A DNA stretch of 64,000 bases from Pseudomonas koreensis (GCF_012986595.1 NZ_JAAQYM010000003.1:186001-250000), one strand, 5' to 3'; counted from the stretch's first letter, positions 10,583 to 22,904 are shown. Translations and numbers: made by a program. The notes: generated by a model from the letters alone, not told the origin.

Positions 10583-10652
10583 AAAGATCAAAGGATCGCA
10601 GCCTGCATGGGAATGCATTCTGCAGGAGCTGCCGAAGGCTGCGATCTTTTGA
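10583..10652. repeat. REPIN-like pair, family C (GGAGCTGCCGAAGGCTGCGA type)
   Basis: A right arm AGGAGCTGCCGAAGGCTGCGATCTTTT faces a decayed left arm (AAAGATCAAAGGATCGCAGCCTGC) between metK and ligB. Better-preserved copies lie at 18612, 31184 and 31977. Confidence 0.7.
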
Positions 10653-10733
10653 CTTTAACGCTGCGCAACACCCCGTAAAACACCCAGGCGACCTGACCCG
10701 CCATCCTCACCTAGCCTTCAAGCATTCCCCTGA

Positions 10734-12425
<1,692 letters not shown>

Positions 12426-12520
12426 TCACGCAATCCCCTGGCAGCCGGGAACCCAAGGGCCGTCAGACGCTCAAACAGCGCAGTGCCCCCGACCCGACTG
12501 CCTTTGCACATGGAGCTTTT

Positions 12521-12916
12521 ATGAAATTTCTTGCACCGCTCGCCTTGCTGACTCTCTGTGGCGTCCTGGCCGCTCCTGTGATGGCCGACGAAGACGCCCC
12601 GGGCCTGACCGGTTGTGCCGCCAAGAAGCAGGGCATCATCAATCAGATCGAACAGGCCAAATCCCGTGGCAACGCCGAGCAGCAGGCCGGTCTGCAAACC
12701 GCTCTGGATGAAGTGACCAAGAACTGCACCGATGCCGGCCTGAAGAAAGAACGCGAAAACAAGGTGCTGGAAGCCAAGCACGAAGTCAGCAAGCGCCAGG
12801 CTGATCTCGATAAGGCAATGAAGAAAGGCGATCCGGAGAAGATCGACAAGCGCAAGAACAAGCTCGCCGAGTCGCGCAAAGAGCTGCAGGACGCGCTGGA
12901 TCAGATCGACAAGTAA
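12521..12916 (+). CDS. DUF1090-family periplasmic protein (YqjC-like)
   Basis: The 131-residue protein has a Sec signal peptide (KFLAPLALLTLCGVLAAPVMA, cleavage near residue 22). The rest is highly charged and helical: LTGCAAKKQGIINQIEQAKSRGN, then long Lys/Glu-rich coiled coil up to DQIDK. Two cysteines (TGCAAK and KNCTDA) are in the positions usual for DUF1090. The ribosome-binding site GGAG is 5 bases before the ATG. Function is unknown; such proteins are periplasmic and often stress-related. It stands alone between ligB and a REPIN. Confidence 0.85.
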   Translation: MKFLAPLALLTLCGVLAAPVMADEDAPGLTGCAAKKQGIINQIEQAKSRGNAEQQAGLQTALDEVTKNCTDAGLKKERENKVLEAKHEVSKRQADLDKAMKKGDPEKIDKRKNKLAESRKELQDALDQIDK

Positions 12917-12937
12917 CCCGTATTGAAGGAGATTTCC

Positions 12938-13066
12938 TGTGGCGAGGGAGCTTGCTCCCGCTCGGCGCCGCCGCCGTCGCAAACCCATTCAATCGAGTTG
13001 AGTCTGTTCGGTTGAATGGGGTTGGAGCCGCTTCGCGGCCCAGCGGGAGCAAGCTCCCTCGCCACA
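12938..13066. repeat. REPIN, family A
   Basis: Two perfect inverted copies of the GTGGCGAGGGAGCTTGCTCC palindrome are separated by about 80 bases, between the DUF1090 gene and the convergent cytochrome c' gene. It may serve as a transcription barrier between the two. Confidence 0.9.
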
Positions 13067-13093
13067 GTCTTCAGTTGTCCGGCAGCCTCACAA

Positions 13094-13543
13094 TCAATGA
13101 TCCCGAAACTCTTTATGGCAAGCGCTGCAGGCATCTTCAACTTTCTGCACCGCCGGCCCCAGGTTGCTGACCTTGTATGGCTGGACCTTGCTGGCGATCA
13201 CCAATTCACCGGTGGCGGCTTCAAGGTTACGGGCCAATTCCTGAAAGCGGGCCTGACGCGACCAGACATCATCCTTGGCACTGGTGTGATCTTCTTCGCG
13301 CACCTGCGGGAAATGCTTCCACGGCTCATGGGACAACGCATCAAGCTTCACCGCGCCGTCGGCGAATTTCGGCCCGTCGAACGGAATGCGTCCACGCAAC
13401 ATGCCGCCCAGGTCTTCGCCGGTCTTGAGCATCTGCTTGAAGATCGCTTTGCGCTGACCCAGCGGGGAATCCGGATCGACACCGCCGCAGGCGGACAAGG
13501 TCAGACAGGCCAGCAATACAACAGAAATTCTTTTAAGAGTCAT
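13094..13543 (-). CDS. Cytochrome c'-type lipoprotein (class II c-type cytochrome)
   Basis: The 149-residue protein has a lipoprotein signal with lipobox LSAC near residue 19. The mature four-helix-like sequence ends with a single haem-binding motif CSACH near the C-terminus, the arrangement of cytochrome c' rather than class I cytochromes. Helical segments such as LGQRKAIFKQMLKTGEDLGGM and ARFQELARNLEAAT fit the fold. It should be periplasmic and membrane-anchored and may bind gases such as NO, as family members do. It is divergent from mltA with about 130 bases between them. Confidence 0.85.
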   Translation of the reverse strand: MTLKRISVVLLACLTLSACGGVDPDSPLGQRKAIFKQMLKTGEDLGGMLRGRIPFDGPKFADGAVKLDALSHEPWKHFPQVREEDHTSAKDDVWSRQARFQELARNLEAATGELVIASKVQPYKVSNLGPAVQKVEDACSACHKEFRDH

Positions 13544-13671
13544 GGTGGCTTCAGGTCACGGAATTCGGCGGCCAGTATCCTCGCGTCACCGACAAACACC
13601 AATAGCCCTATTAAAAATACGGGTTGCCGGAGCGCATGGAGCACTCGGACAACCGCCACAGGAATCACTCC

Positions 13672-14850
13672 ATGAACAGCCGCTCCAAGGCCTGGCGTCA
13701 CCCACTGATCGCAACCCTGCCACTGCTGGCGATCCTTGCCGGCTGTACCGGCGGCGACACTGCCAAACCAAAAACCCATGCCTTGGCCACGTATTCCAGC
13801 GCCACTTGGGAAGCCTTGCCGGCCGTGTCCGACAGCGATCTGGTCGCCGGCTTCGGCTCATGGCGCAGCGCCTGCACCCGACTCAAGGCCGATCCGGTCT
13901 GGGGCGGCACCTGCGCCGCCGCAGCCAACGTGCCGCAGAGCGCCAACGAGATCCGCGCATTCCTCAAGCAGAACCTCGACGTGTTCGGTCTGCGCGCCGA
14001 GAACGACAACCCCAACGGCTTGATCACCGGTTACTACGAACCGGTCTACCCCGGCAGCCTGACGCCCACCGACGTGGCCAACGTGCCGGTGTACGGCGTG
14101 CCCGAAGACATGATCATCGTGTCGCTGGACAGCATTTACCCCGAACTCAAGGGCAAGCGCCTGCGCGGTCGCCTTGAAGGTCGGGTGCTCAAGCCGTACG
14201 ACGACGCCGCAACCATCGAATCCAAAGGCGTCAAAGCCCCGGTGGTGGCGTACCTGACCGACCCGATGAATCTGCAATTTCTGCAGATTCAGGGCTCCGG
14301 GCGGATTCAGACGGCGGACGGCAAACAACTGCGTATCGCCTACGCCGACCAGAACGGCCACCCGTACCGACCGATCGGCCGCTGGCTGGTGGAACAGGGC
14401 GAGTTAAAGAAAGAAGACGTGACCATGAGCGCGATCAGCAACTGGGCCAAGGCCAACCCGTCGCGCATTCCGGAACTGCTAGGCAGCAACCCGAGCTACG
14501 TGTTCTTCACCCGCAACCCGGACAGCAACGAAGGTCCGCGCGGCTCGCTGAACGTGCCGCTGACTGCTGGTTACAGCGCGGCGGTAGACCGCAAGGTGAT
14601 TCCGCTGGGCAGCCTGTTGTGGCTGTCGACCACCCGCCCGGATGGCACGGCGCTGGTTCGTCCGGTCGCGGCGCAGGACACCGGTGGCGCAATTGCCGGT
14701 GAGGTTCGTGCGGATCTGTTCTGGGGCACTGGCGATGCGGCCGGGCAACTGGCCGGGTACATGAAACAGCAGGGGCAGATCTGGATGCTCTGGCCCAAAG
14801 GCGCGGCATTGCCGCAAGTGCCTCAGGTTGCCGATACGGAGAAGAAGTAA
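13672..14850 (+). CDS. mltA: Membrane-bound lytic murein transglycosylase A
   Basis: Cleaves peptidoglycan glycan strands to 1,6-anhydro-muropeptides in the periplasm. The 392-residue lipoprotein has lipobox LAGC near residue 25, the MltA signature ENDNPNGLITGYYEPVYPG, IQGSGRIQ, and a C-terminal double-psi barrel (3D) domain with VDRKVIPLGSLLWLST and the catalytic-region AQDTGGAI, then RADLFWGTGDAAGQLAG. The start at 13672 is chosen for AGGA 8 bases upstream and an immediate signal peptide. Confidence 0.95.
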   Translation: MNSRSKAWRHPLIATLPLLAILAGCTGGDTAKPKTHALATYSSATWEALPAVSDSDLVAGFGSWRSACTRLKADPVWGGTCAAAANVPQSANEIRAFLKQNLDVFGLRAENDNPNGLITGYYEPVYPGSLTPTDVANVPVYGVPEDMIIVSLDSIYPELKGKRLRGRLEGRVLKPYDDAATIESKGVKAPVVAYLTDPMNLQFLQIQGSGRIQTADGKQLRIAYADQNGHPYRPIGRWLVEQGELKKEDVTMSAISNWAKANPSRIPELLGSNPSYVFFTRNPDSNEGPRGSLNVPLTAGYSAAVDRKVIPLGSLLWLSTTRPDGTALVRPVAAQDTGGAIAGEVRADLFWGTGDAAGQLAGYMKQQGQIWMLWPKGAALPQVPQVADTEKK

Positions 14851-14880
14851 CTACTAGATCATCGGTGACTGTTAGATAGC

Positions 14881-14948
14881 CATCGCGAGCTGGCTCACTC
14901 CTACATTTGGAATGCGTCCCCCTGTAGGCGTGAGCCTGCTCGCGATGA
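14881..14948. repeat. REPIN, family B variant
   Basis: Arms ATCGCGAGCTGGCTCACTCCTACA and TGAGCCTGCTCGCGAT face each other over about 20 bases, between mltA and the convergent MAPEG gene. It is most similar to the pair at 41104-41170. Confidence 0.8.
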
Positions 14949-14966
14949 AGCCATCAGCAACAATAA

Positions 14967-15350
14967 TCAGACCGACACAAAGAAGAACGCAGCAATCAAC
15001 CCCATCCCGATAAACCACACCACTGAACGCAGGATCGCCCAGTCCGCCAGGTAGCAGATGATGTACAGCAGGCGACTGGTGATGAACATCACCGCCAGCA
15101 CGTTCACTGTCACCAACTGTGCCGTGCCCACCAGGTGCGCAACGATCACCGCCGCCGCAAAGGCCGGGGTCACTTCAAAACTGTTCAGTTGCGCCGCATG
15201 CGCCCGTCGCGCCACGCCCCCCACGCTTTCAAGAAAATCCCGGGGATCATGGTTGTCCCTGAGTCTGAAACCGCCAGTGGCCTTGGCCACGATCGTGCAC
15301 AGATACGGCAGGAAAATCGCGATCAACACACACCACAAAGCCACTGTCAT
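14967..15350 (-). CDS. MAPEG-family membrane protein
   Basis: This 127-residue inner-membrane protein has about four transmembrane helices (residues 3-22, 60-78, 80-100 and 107-126). Between the first two is the MAPEG-type polar segment DNHDPRDFLESVGGVARRAHAAQLNSFE, with the Arg/His/Gln/Asn residues that bind glutathione or lipid in the family. Bacterial members are mostly uncharacterised. It is 40 bases downstream of the EamA gene on the same strand, so the two may be co-transcribed. Confidence 0.8.
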   Translation of the reverse strand: MTVALWCVLIAIFLPYLCTIVAKATGGFRLRDNHDPRDFLESVGGVARRAHAAQLNSFEVTPAFAAAVIVAHLVGTAQLVTVNVLAVMFITSRLLYIICYLADWAILRSVVWFIGMGLIAAFFFVSV

Positions 15351-15390
15351 AACGCCGTCCTTTCTTCTGATTTATCGGAATCGCGGGCAG

Positions 15391-16224
15391 TCAGAACTTC
15401 ATCACCAGCATGCCGATCAGCACCAACCCACAGGCTAAGAGCCGCGGCTTGCCGAAAGGTTCTTTCAGATAGCGCATGCCAAACAGCACCACCAGAATCA
15501 CGCTGATCTCGCGCAAGGCCGCTGCCTCGGCAATCGAGCCCAGCTGCATCGCCCACAGCACCAGAGCGTAGCTGAACAACACGCAGAACCCGACCGCCAG
15601 CCCGAGCTTCCACTGCTCGCGCCAGAACACCAGGAACGCCGGACGTTTGGCGACCCACGCCAGCAATGGAAACGGCCAGGCGCTGAGCAGCGTAACCCAG
15701 ACCAGGTAATCCAGCGGATGCGACCAGCGCCGCAAAGCCTGGCCGTCGATGTAGGTGTAGCAACCGATGCACAGCCCGATCAGCGCCACCACCGGCAGCA
15801 TCGACCAGGGCAAATGCTTCCCGCCGCCGCCCTGCCAGAGCAGGCAGGCCATGCCCAATGGAATCAGCATGATCCCGAAGATCTGCTGCGCGGTCAGCAC
15901 TTCGCCGGCGAAGATCAGGGTCAGCGCCAGTACCACCAGCGGCGACAAGCCGCGCATCAGCGGATAGACCAGCCCGAGGTCGCCGACCCGATAGGCCTGA
16001 ATCAGCAGATAGCGATACAGCAGCTCGAACGCCGCCGAAGCCAGAATCCACGGCCAGATATCCAGCGGCGGCAGGCTGATGAAGGGCAACGCCAGTGCCA
16101 CAAACAACAGCGCCACCGTGTCCATGCACGCGACCACCAGCAGCCGCTCGGCGCTGAACTTGATCAGGGTATTCCACGCCGCATGCAACAGCGCCGCTAT
16201 CAACACCAGAACTGTCGCCAGCAT
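15391..16224 (-). CDS. EamA/DMT-superfamily transporter
   Basis: This 277-residue protein of the inner membrane has about ten hydrophobic helices arranged as two EamA repeats: one from the N-terminus (LVLIAALLHAAWNTLIKFSAER) to about 130, the other from about 145 (PVVALIGLCIGCYTYIDG) to the end. The features typical of this family, HAAWN near the start and GDLGLVYPLMRGLSPL in helix 4, are present. AAGGAG precedes the ATG. DMT exporters move small metabolites or drugs outward; the substrate cannot be told. Confidence 0.85.
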   Translation of the reverse strand: MLATVLVLIAALLHAAWNTLIKFSAERLLVVACMDTVALLFVALALPFISLPPLDIWPWILASAAFELLYRYLLIQAYRVGDLGLVYPLMRGLSPLVVLALTLIFAGEVLTAQQIFGIMLIPLGMACLLWQGGGGKHLPWSMLPVVALIGLCIGCYTYIDGQALRRWSHPLDYLVWVTLLSAWPFPLLAWVAKRPAFLVFWREQWKLGLAVGFCVLFSYALVLWAMQLGSIAEAAALREISVILVVLFGMRYLKEPFGKPRLLACGLVLIGMLVMKF

Positions 16225-16381
16225 GTTCTACTCCTTGTTTTTTGCGGTTGACCCTACACCAATGTCTGCGGCTGACCAACCGAGGGGAGATGATTGTGTC
16301 CCCACCCCGGATCAGCCCATCCAACCTTTGCACCGAAGAATCGGGGCGCTGTCTTTCCACCCCCCATCCAAAGGACCCCGG

Positions 16382-17647
16382 ATGCTTGAACTCGTAGCCG
16401 CATTCATCTGCCTCACCACCCTCCTCACCTTCGTCAATTACCGCTTCATCGGCCTGCCGCCGACCATCGGCGTGATGGTCACCGCGCTGATGTTCTCCCT
16501 GTTGCTGCAAGGCCTGAGCCTGCTCGGCTACCCCGGCCTGGAGGAACGCGTACAGCAACTGATCGGCCAGATCGACTTCGGCGATCTGCTGATGAACTGG
16601 ATGCTGTCGTTCCTGCTGTTCGCCGGCGCCCTGCACGTCAACCTCAACGACCTGCGCAGCTATCGCTGGCCGATCGGCCTGCTGGCGACCTTCGGTGTGC
16701 TGATTGCCACCGTCGTGATCGGCAGCCTCGCCTATTACATTTTTGCCCTGTTCGGTTGGCACGTGAGCTTCCTTTACTGCCTGCTGTTCGGCGCGCTGAT
16801 TTCGCCGACCGACCCGATTGCGGTGCTCGGCGTTTTGCGTACGGCCAATGCCTCCAAGCCGCTGAAAACCACGATCGTCGGCGAGTCGCTGTTCAACGAC
16901 GGTACTGCGGTGGTGGTGTTTACCGTGCTGCTGGGCATCGCCCAACTGGGCGAGACGCCGACGATCAGCGCCACGGCCATGCTGTTCGTTCACGAAGCCA
17001 TCGGCGGCGTGCTGTTCGGCGGGCTGATCGGTTATGGGGTGTACCGGATGATCAAAAGCGTCCAGCAGCATCAGATCACGGTGATGCTGACCCTGGCGCT
17101 GGTGATCGGCGGTTCGGCGATGGCCACCGAGCTGCACGTCTCGGCGCCGATTGCGATGGTGGTGGCCGGTCTGATCATCGGTAACCTGGGGCGCAACCTG
17201 GCGATGAACGACATGACCCGCAAATACCTCGACGGCTTCTGGGAGCTGCTCGATGACATGCTCAACGCCTTGCTGTTCGCGCTGATCGGCATGGAGCTGT
17301 TGCTGCTGCCGTTCAACTGGGCGCACGTGGCGGCGGCCAGTTTGCTGGCGCTGGCGATTCTGCTGTCGCGCCTGCTCACCGTGGCCCCGGCCATCGTCCT
17401 GCTGCGGCGCTGGCGCACAGTGCCGCGCGGCACCATCCGCATCCTGACCTGGGGCGGTTTGCGCGGCGGTGTGTCGGTGGCACTGGCGCTGGCCCTGCCA
17501 TTGGGTCCGGAGCGCGATCTGCTTTTGAGCATCACCTACATCGTGGTGCTGTCGTCGATCCTGTTGCAGGGTCTGACCATCGGCAAACTGGTCAAGCATG
17601 CCACCCGTGACGAGCCGGCCACTGCGGCCGAGCCCGCACACCACTGA
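16382..17647 (+). CDS. CPA1-family sodium/proton antiporter (NhaP type)
   Basis: This 421-residue inner-membrane protein has about 12 hydrophobic helices. Diagnostic segments are LISPTDPIAVLGVLR (ion-site Asp), the following IVGESLFNDGTAVVVF with its Glu and Asn-Asp, and WGGLRGGVSVALALALP near the end. It should exchange Na+ or K+ for H+ in pH and salt balance. ATG at 16382 follows AAGGA at 6 bases; the frame is open upstream but has no membrane segment there. Its stop adjoins the stop of the convergent FNT gene without a gap. Confidence 0.92.
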   Translation: MLELVAAFICLTTLLTFVNYRFIGLPPTIGVMVTALMFSLLLQGLSLLGYPGLEERVQQLIGQIDFGDLLMNWMLSFLLFAGALHVNLNDLRSYRWPIGLLATFGVLIATVVIGSLAYYIFALFGWHVSFLYCLLFGALISPTDPIAVLGVLRTANASKPLKTTIVGESLFNDGTAVVVFTVLLGIAQLGETPTISATAMLFVHEAIGGVLFGGLIGYGVYRMIKSVQQHQITVMLTLALVIGGSAMATELHVSAPIAMVVAGLIIGNLGRNLAMNDMTRKYLDGFWELLDDMLNALLFALIGMELLLLPFNWAHVAAASLLALAILLSRLLTVAPAIVLLRRWRTVPRGTIRILTWGGLRGGVSVALALALPLGPERDLLLSITYIVVLSSILLQGLTIGKLVKHATRDEPATAAEPAHH

Positions 17648-18553
17648 TCATTTTCTGATCTGCTGCGGGTCAGGCTTGTCGGCCTGATCCGCAGACTGTT
17701 TCGCCTTGCCTGTCTCTTTCGGCACGCCGCTCTCGCTGCGGATCTGCGCATGGCTGATCAGGGCGAAGATGAAGCTGCCGCCGATGATATTGCCCGCCAG
17801 CGTCGGCCCGGCGAACACCATCCAGAAATCACTCCACGGCAGCTCGCCGGCAAACACCAGATACGACACTTCCGCCGACCCGACCACGATGTGGGTGAAG
17901 TCGCCCAGCGCCATCAGGTAAGTGATGAGGATGATGATCCACATCTTGGCGCTTTCCATGGACGGGATCATCCAGACCATGGTGGCGATCATCCAGCCGG
18001 AGACGATGCCCTTGGCGAACATCTGGCTGGCGTGGTTTTCCATGACCTTGCGGCCGATTTCGAGGAAGGCGTGATCGGTCTTGGTGTCGAAGATCGGCAA
18101 CTCGAGCATCACGTACGCCACCAGAATTGTGCCGCACAAATTGCCGAACAGGACGACGCCCCACAAGCGGATCAACCGGCCGAAATTGGCCAGGGTCGGT
18201 TTGGACATCACCGGCAGGACGGCGGTCAGGGTGTTTTCGGTGAACAGTTGCTGGCGCGCGAGGATCACCGCAAGGAAACCCGCGCAGTAGCCGAAGCTGG
18301 CGATCACCTTGAATTCATCGCCTTCGGGCAGGCGCGAATTGAGCAGGCCCATGCCCATCAGCGACAGGCCCATGGTCAGCCCTGCCGCCAACGCCGACCA
18401 CCACAACGCGGCGATGCTGCGCTCCAGTTCCTGGTCGCCCTGGGTGCGGATGATTTCATGCAGAACCGCCGCGCGAGGCGGCTGGCTTTTCTCGACTTCA
18501 TGTTTTTCATCGGTCGAGAGGTTGGGGGTCTTGCCGTCTGTCGGGGTGCTCAT
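17648..18553 (-). CDS. Formate/nitrite transporter (FNT) family channel
   Basis: The 301-residue protein has a charged cytoplasmic N-terminus (about 55 residues) and six hydrophobic helices with FNT features: ALAAGLTMGLSLMG, the polar loop FTENTLTAVLPVM, WGVVLFGNLCGT, and FTHIVVGSAE with the central His region, ending in GPTLAGNIIGGSFIFALISHAQ. FNT proteins pass small monovalent acids; this branch resembles YfdC and its substrate is uncertain. The Lys/Gln/Asp-rich tail after residue 270 is cytoplasmic. Tail-to-tail with the antiporter gene. Confidence 0.88.
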   Translation of the reverse strand: MSTPTDGKTPNLSTDEKHEVEKSQPPRAAVLHEIIRTQGDQELERSIAALWWSALAAGLTMGLSLMGMGLLNSRLPEGDEFKVIASFGYCAGFLAVILARQQLFTENTLTAVLPVMSKPTLANFGRLIRLWGVVLFGNLCGTILVAYVMLELPIFDTKTDHAFLEIGRKVMENHASQMFAKGIVSGWMIATMVWMIPSMESAKMWIIILITYLMALGDFTHIVVGSAEVSYLVFAGELPWSDFWMVFAGPTLAGNIIGGSFIFALISHAQIRSESGVPKETGKAKQSADQADKPDPQQIRK

Positions 18554-18611
18554 GGCGCGGGAACCAGGTGGGGGGCTTTCAGCTACGACCTATGCCCATT
18601 GGAATACGTTC

Positions 18612-18697
18612 TGTAGGAGCTGCCGAAGGCTGCGATCTTTTGATTTTGCTCTACCCGAACACCGTCAAAGATCGCAGCCTTCGGCAGCTCCTACAGG
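18612..18697. repeat. REPIN, family C
   Basis: CTGTAGGAGCTGCCGAAGGC and its inverted copy (GCCTTCGGCAGCTCCTACAG) flank a loop of about 25 bases. A lone half-palindrome of another type (GTGGGAGCTAGCCTGCCAGC) follows at 18712-18733. Confidence 0.88.
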
Positions 18698-18751
18698 TCC
18701 AGAGTCAACCCTGTGGGAGCTAGCCTGCCAGCGATAGCCATACCCCTGATG

Positions 18752-19159
18752 TCATTTGGTAACGAGTTCATCTTCCTTGAACTGGTCTTTGACGTACTTG
18801 ATCTCGGTCCGCCCGTGCGGTGCCGGCAGGCCGTCCTCGCCCAGGTTCACGAAGACCATTTTCTCGACCGTGAGGATGCTCTTGCGGGTGATCTTGTTGC
18901 GCACCTCGCAGGTCAGGGTGATCGAGGTGCGACCGAACTCGGTAGCGGTGATGCCCAGTTCGATGATGTCGCCCTGGCGCGAGGCGCTGACGAAGTTGAT
19001 TTCGGAAATGTACTTGGTCACCACGCGCTGATTGCCCAACTGGACGATGGCGTAGATCGCCGCTTCTTCGTCGATCCAGCGCAGCAGGCTGCCGCCGAAC
19101 AGGGTGCCGTTGGGGTTCAGGTCTTCGGGTTTTACCCATTTGCGGGTGTGGAAATTCAT
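18752..19159 (-). CDS. Acyl-CoA thioesterase (hotdog fold, YciA-like)
   Basis: The 135-residue cytoplasmic protein has a single hotdog domain with the family signature NPNGTLFGGSLLRWIDEEAAIYA (helix with the catalytic acidic residue), then VVTKYISEINFVSASRQGDIIELG and the beta strands SITLTCEVRNK and VEKMVFVNL. It should hydrolyse acyl-CoA; chain preference is unknown. ATG at 19159 has AGGAG 6 bases upstream. It diverges from ahcY. Confidence 0.88.
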   Translation of the reverse strand: MNFHTRKWVKPEDLNPNGTLFGGSLLRWIDEEAAIYAIVQLGNQRVVTKYISEINFVSASRQGDIIELGITATEFGRTSITLTCEVRNKITRKSILTVEKMVFVNLGEDGLPAPHGRTEIKYVKDQFKEDELVTK

Positions 19160-19277
19160 GTTCACTCCTGAGCGTTTGCCGAAAGATGGCGTCATCTTGG
19201 CAGACCGAGCGGTCATGCTCCATGAGCCTTCTACTATGGTCGCCATTAGCGATCTTCATCTGGCCGACAGAAACCCT

Positions 19278-19305
19278 TTGGAAGATCAGTCTAGACGGCT
19301 ATAAT
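19278..19305 (+). promoter_or_regulatory. Candidate sigma-70 promoter of ahcY
   Basis: TTGGAA at 19278-19283 and a consensus TATAAT at 19300-19305 are separated by 16 bases. Transcription would start near 19312, giving a leader of about 165 bases that holds the SAH riboswitch. Confidence 0.7.
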
Positions 19306-19317
19306 CGCCCCCGTTTC

Positions 19318-20887
<1,570 letters not shown>

Positions 20888-20921
20888 GTAACCGGCTGCT
20901 TCATTTGCTGGAATGACTTGT

Positions 20922-21015
20922 TGTGGCGAGGGAGCTTGCTCCCGCTGGGTTGCGAAGCGACCCCAGGATTTTGGGAGCGCTGCGCGCTCCAGCGGGAGCA
21001 AGCTCCCTCGCCACA
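20922..21015. repeat. REPIN, family A, in the ahcY-metF gap
   Basis: Two inverted GTGGCGAGGGAGCTTGCTCC palindromes are separated by about 45 bases. Placed between two probably co-transcribed genes, it could form a hairpin that alters processing or read-through. Confidence 0.9.
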
Positions 21016-21076
21016 TGCAAGCTCGCTCCTACAGATGAAACATACCGCAGGCTTACGTGTTTTCAAGGGTATGACC

Positions 21077-21922
21077 ATGTCCCAAGACCGTCGCTACAGC
21101 TTCGAGTTCTTCCCGACCAAGACCGATGCTGGGCATGAAAAGCTGCTCAACGTTGCCCGTCAGTTGGCAACGTACAATCCCGATTTCTTCTCCTGCACCT
21201 ATGGCGCCGGGGGTTCGACCCGTGATCGCACCCTCAACACCGTTCTGCAACTGGAAAGCGAAGTCAAAGTACCGGCCGCACCGCACCTGTCGTGCGTCGG
21301 CGACAGCAAGGACGACCTGCGCGGCCTGCTGAACGAGTACAAGGCGGCCGGCATCAAGCGCATCGTTGCCCTGCGCGGCGACCTGCCGTCCGGCATGGGC
21401 ATGACCAGCGGCGAGCTGCGACACGCCAATGAGCTGGTTGAATTCATTCGTGAAGAAACCGCCGATCACTTCCACATCGAAGTCGCCGCTTACCCGGAGA
21501 TGCATCCGCAAGCGCGCAACTACGAAGACGATCTCGCCAACTTCGTGCGCAAGGCTCGCGCCGGCGCCGACAGCGCGATCACCCAGTATTTCTTCAACGC
21601 CGACAGCTACTTCTACTTCGTCGATCGTTTGCAGGCACTGGGCGTGGACATTCCAGTGGTGCCGGGGATCATGCCGATCACCAACTACAGCAAACTCGCG
21701 CGCTTCTCCGATGCCTGCGGTGCGGAAATCCCGCGCTGGATCCGCAAGCAACTGGAAGCCTACGGCGATGACAGCCAGAGCATTCAGCGCTTTGGCGAGC
21801 AAGTCGTCAGCGAAATGTGCGAACGCCTGCTGCAGGGTGGCGCCCCAGGGCTGCACTTCTATTCCATGAACCAGGCCGAACCGAGCCTGGCAATCTGGAA
21901 TAACCTGAAGTTGCCGCGTTGA
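21077..21922 (+). CDS. metF: 5,10-methylenetetrahydrofolate reductase
   Basis: FAD enzyme that makes 5-methyltetrahydrofolate for methionine synthesis. The 281-residue TIM-barrel protein shows YSFEFFPTKTDAGHEKL, FSCTYGAGGSTRDRT, the RGDLP loop after ALRG, and VVPGIMPITNYSKLARFSDACGAEIP. ATG at 21077 is preferred to 21071 because AAGGG is 7 bases before it; the longer frame from 20918 crosses the REPIN and is rejected. It follows ahcY, linking SAH recycling with remethylation of homocysteine. Confidence 0.96.
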   Translation: MSQDRRYSFEFFPTKTDAGHEKLLNVARQLATYNPDFFSCTYGAGGSTRDRTLNTVLQLESEVKVPAAPHLSCVGDSKDDLRGLLNEYKAAGIKRIVALRGDLPSGMGMTSGELRHANELVEFIREETADHFHIEVAAYPEMHPQARNYEDDLANFVRKARAGADSAITQYFFNADSYFYFVDRLQALGVDIPVVPGIMPITNYSKLARFSDACGAEIPRWIRKQLEAYGDDSQSIQRFGEQVVSEMCERLLQGGAPGLHFYSMNQAEPSLAIWNNLKLPR

Positions 21923-21955
21923 GGCAGCTGCAAGCTTCAAGCTGAAAGCGACAAG

Positions 21956-22018
21956 CAAGATCAAGAGATCGCAGCCTTCGGCAGCTCCTACAGGGGTGTC
22001 GCAGCTGCGATCTTTTGC
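21956..22018. repeat. Family C REP pair with adjoining AGCTTCAAGCTG-type repeat
   Basis: GATCGCAGCCTTCGGCAGCTCC faces a shortened right arm GCAGCTGCGATCTTTT. Just before it (21924-21955) is GCTGCAAGCTTCAAGCTG, a different short repeat; a related piece (CAGCTTGTCGCTTGAAGC) lies at about 52440-52460. Confidence 0.65.
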
Positions 22019-22091
22019 TTTTAAATGCCCGAATTAGAGCTTGTGCAGCCACTTTCTGGCTCTTTCGCGTTTCTCGTCGTAATCTCAAGCC

Positions 22092-22904
22092 ATGCCTTTG
22101 ATCGCGCAATTATTCACGGTGCTGGTTTTTGCTTGCCTGAGCTTTGCCGCTCGGGGCGAGAAGTTGCGTATTGTCACCGAGCCGTGGGCACCTTACGTCT
22201 ACGAAGAGGACAGCAAGAAACTCGGCCTGGACTACGAAACCACCGCCATCGTGTTCAAACGCCTGGGCATCGAGGTGGAATGGCAGTTCCTGCCGTGGAA
22301 GCGCTGCCTGTCGATGCTCGAAACCGGCCAGGCCGACGGCGCGCTGGACATCTTTCACAGCGTCGAACGCGACGCCACCCTGCTCTATCCCAGCGAACCG
22401 CTGTCGGACGTCGAATTCGTGATGTTCTACGCCAAGGACCGCCCGCACCCGTTCCATCAGCTCGAAGACCTCAAAGGCCTGACCATTGGCACTTCGCCGG
22501 GGTATCTGTACAGCCCGGACTTCAGCGAATCGACGCTGTTTACCCGCGAGCCGGCACCGACCCACGAGGCCAACTTCGGCAAACTGCTGCGCGGACGCAT
22601 CGACTTGCTGATCACCGATCGCCGCGTCGGTCAGCACTTGCTTGATCAGCTGAATATCCGCGATCAAATCACCGAAAACCCCACCGTCATCAGTCGTCAG
22701 AGCCAATATCTTGCAGTTCGACGCAATGCCGGGATGGATCTGCTGGTGCAGCGTTTCGGCGCCGAACTCAAACGTTTCAAGCGTGAACCGGCCTACGCCG
22801 AGCTCAGCGCACGCTACGGCGCAGCCCCGGCTGGCACCGCGCCGCTGAGCAACGCGTCGGCCAGCAGCAAAACCGTTGAGCAGCAGGAAAGCAGCGCGCA
22901 GTGA
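22092..22904 (+). CDS. Periplasmic solute-binding protein (family 3, PBPb-like)
   Basis: The 270-residue protein has a signal peptide (IAQLFTVLVFACLSFAARG) and an amino-acid-binding-type fold: LRIVTEPWAPYVYEEDSKKLGLDYETTAIVFKRLGI, a domain crossover with GQADGALDIFHSVERD, then DLKGLTIGTSPGYLYS and GRIDLLITDR. No transporter genes lie beside it, so it may serve a distant ABC system or act as a sensor; ligand unknown. The C-terminal 30 residues are low-complexity Ala/Ser/Gln. The start at 22092 gives the signal peptide directly, but no strong ribosome-binding site is seen. Confidence 0.8.
   Translation: MPLIAQLFTVLVFACLSFAARGEKLRIVTEPWAPYVYEEDSKKLGLDYETTAIVFKRLGIEVEWQFLPWKRCLSMLETGQADGALDIFHSVERDATLLYPSEPLSDVEFVMFYAKDRPHPFHQLEDLKGLTIGTSPGYLYSPDFSESTLFTREPAPTHEANFGKLLRGRIDLLITDRRVGQHLLDQLNIRDQITENPTVISRQSQYLAVRRNAGMDLLVQRFGAELKRFKREPAYAELSARYGAAPAGTAPLSNASASSKTVEQQESSAQ

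Noticed and set aside
15347..17644. 765-codon open frame on the minus strand
   Set aside because: It covers the antiporter and exporter genes, both of which have clear membrane-protein sequence in their own frames. The antisense product is low-complexity His/Gln/Arg.
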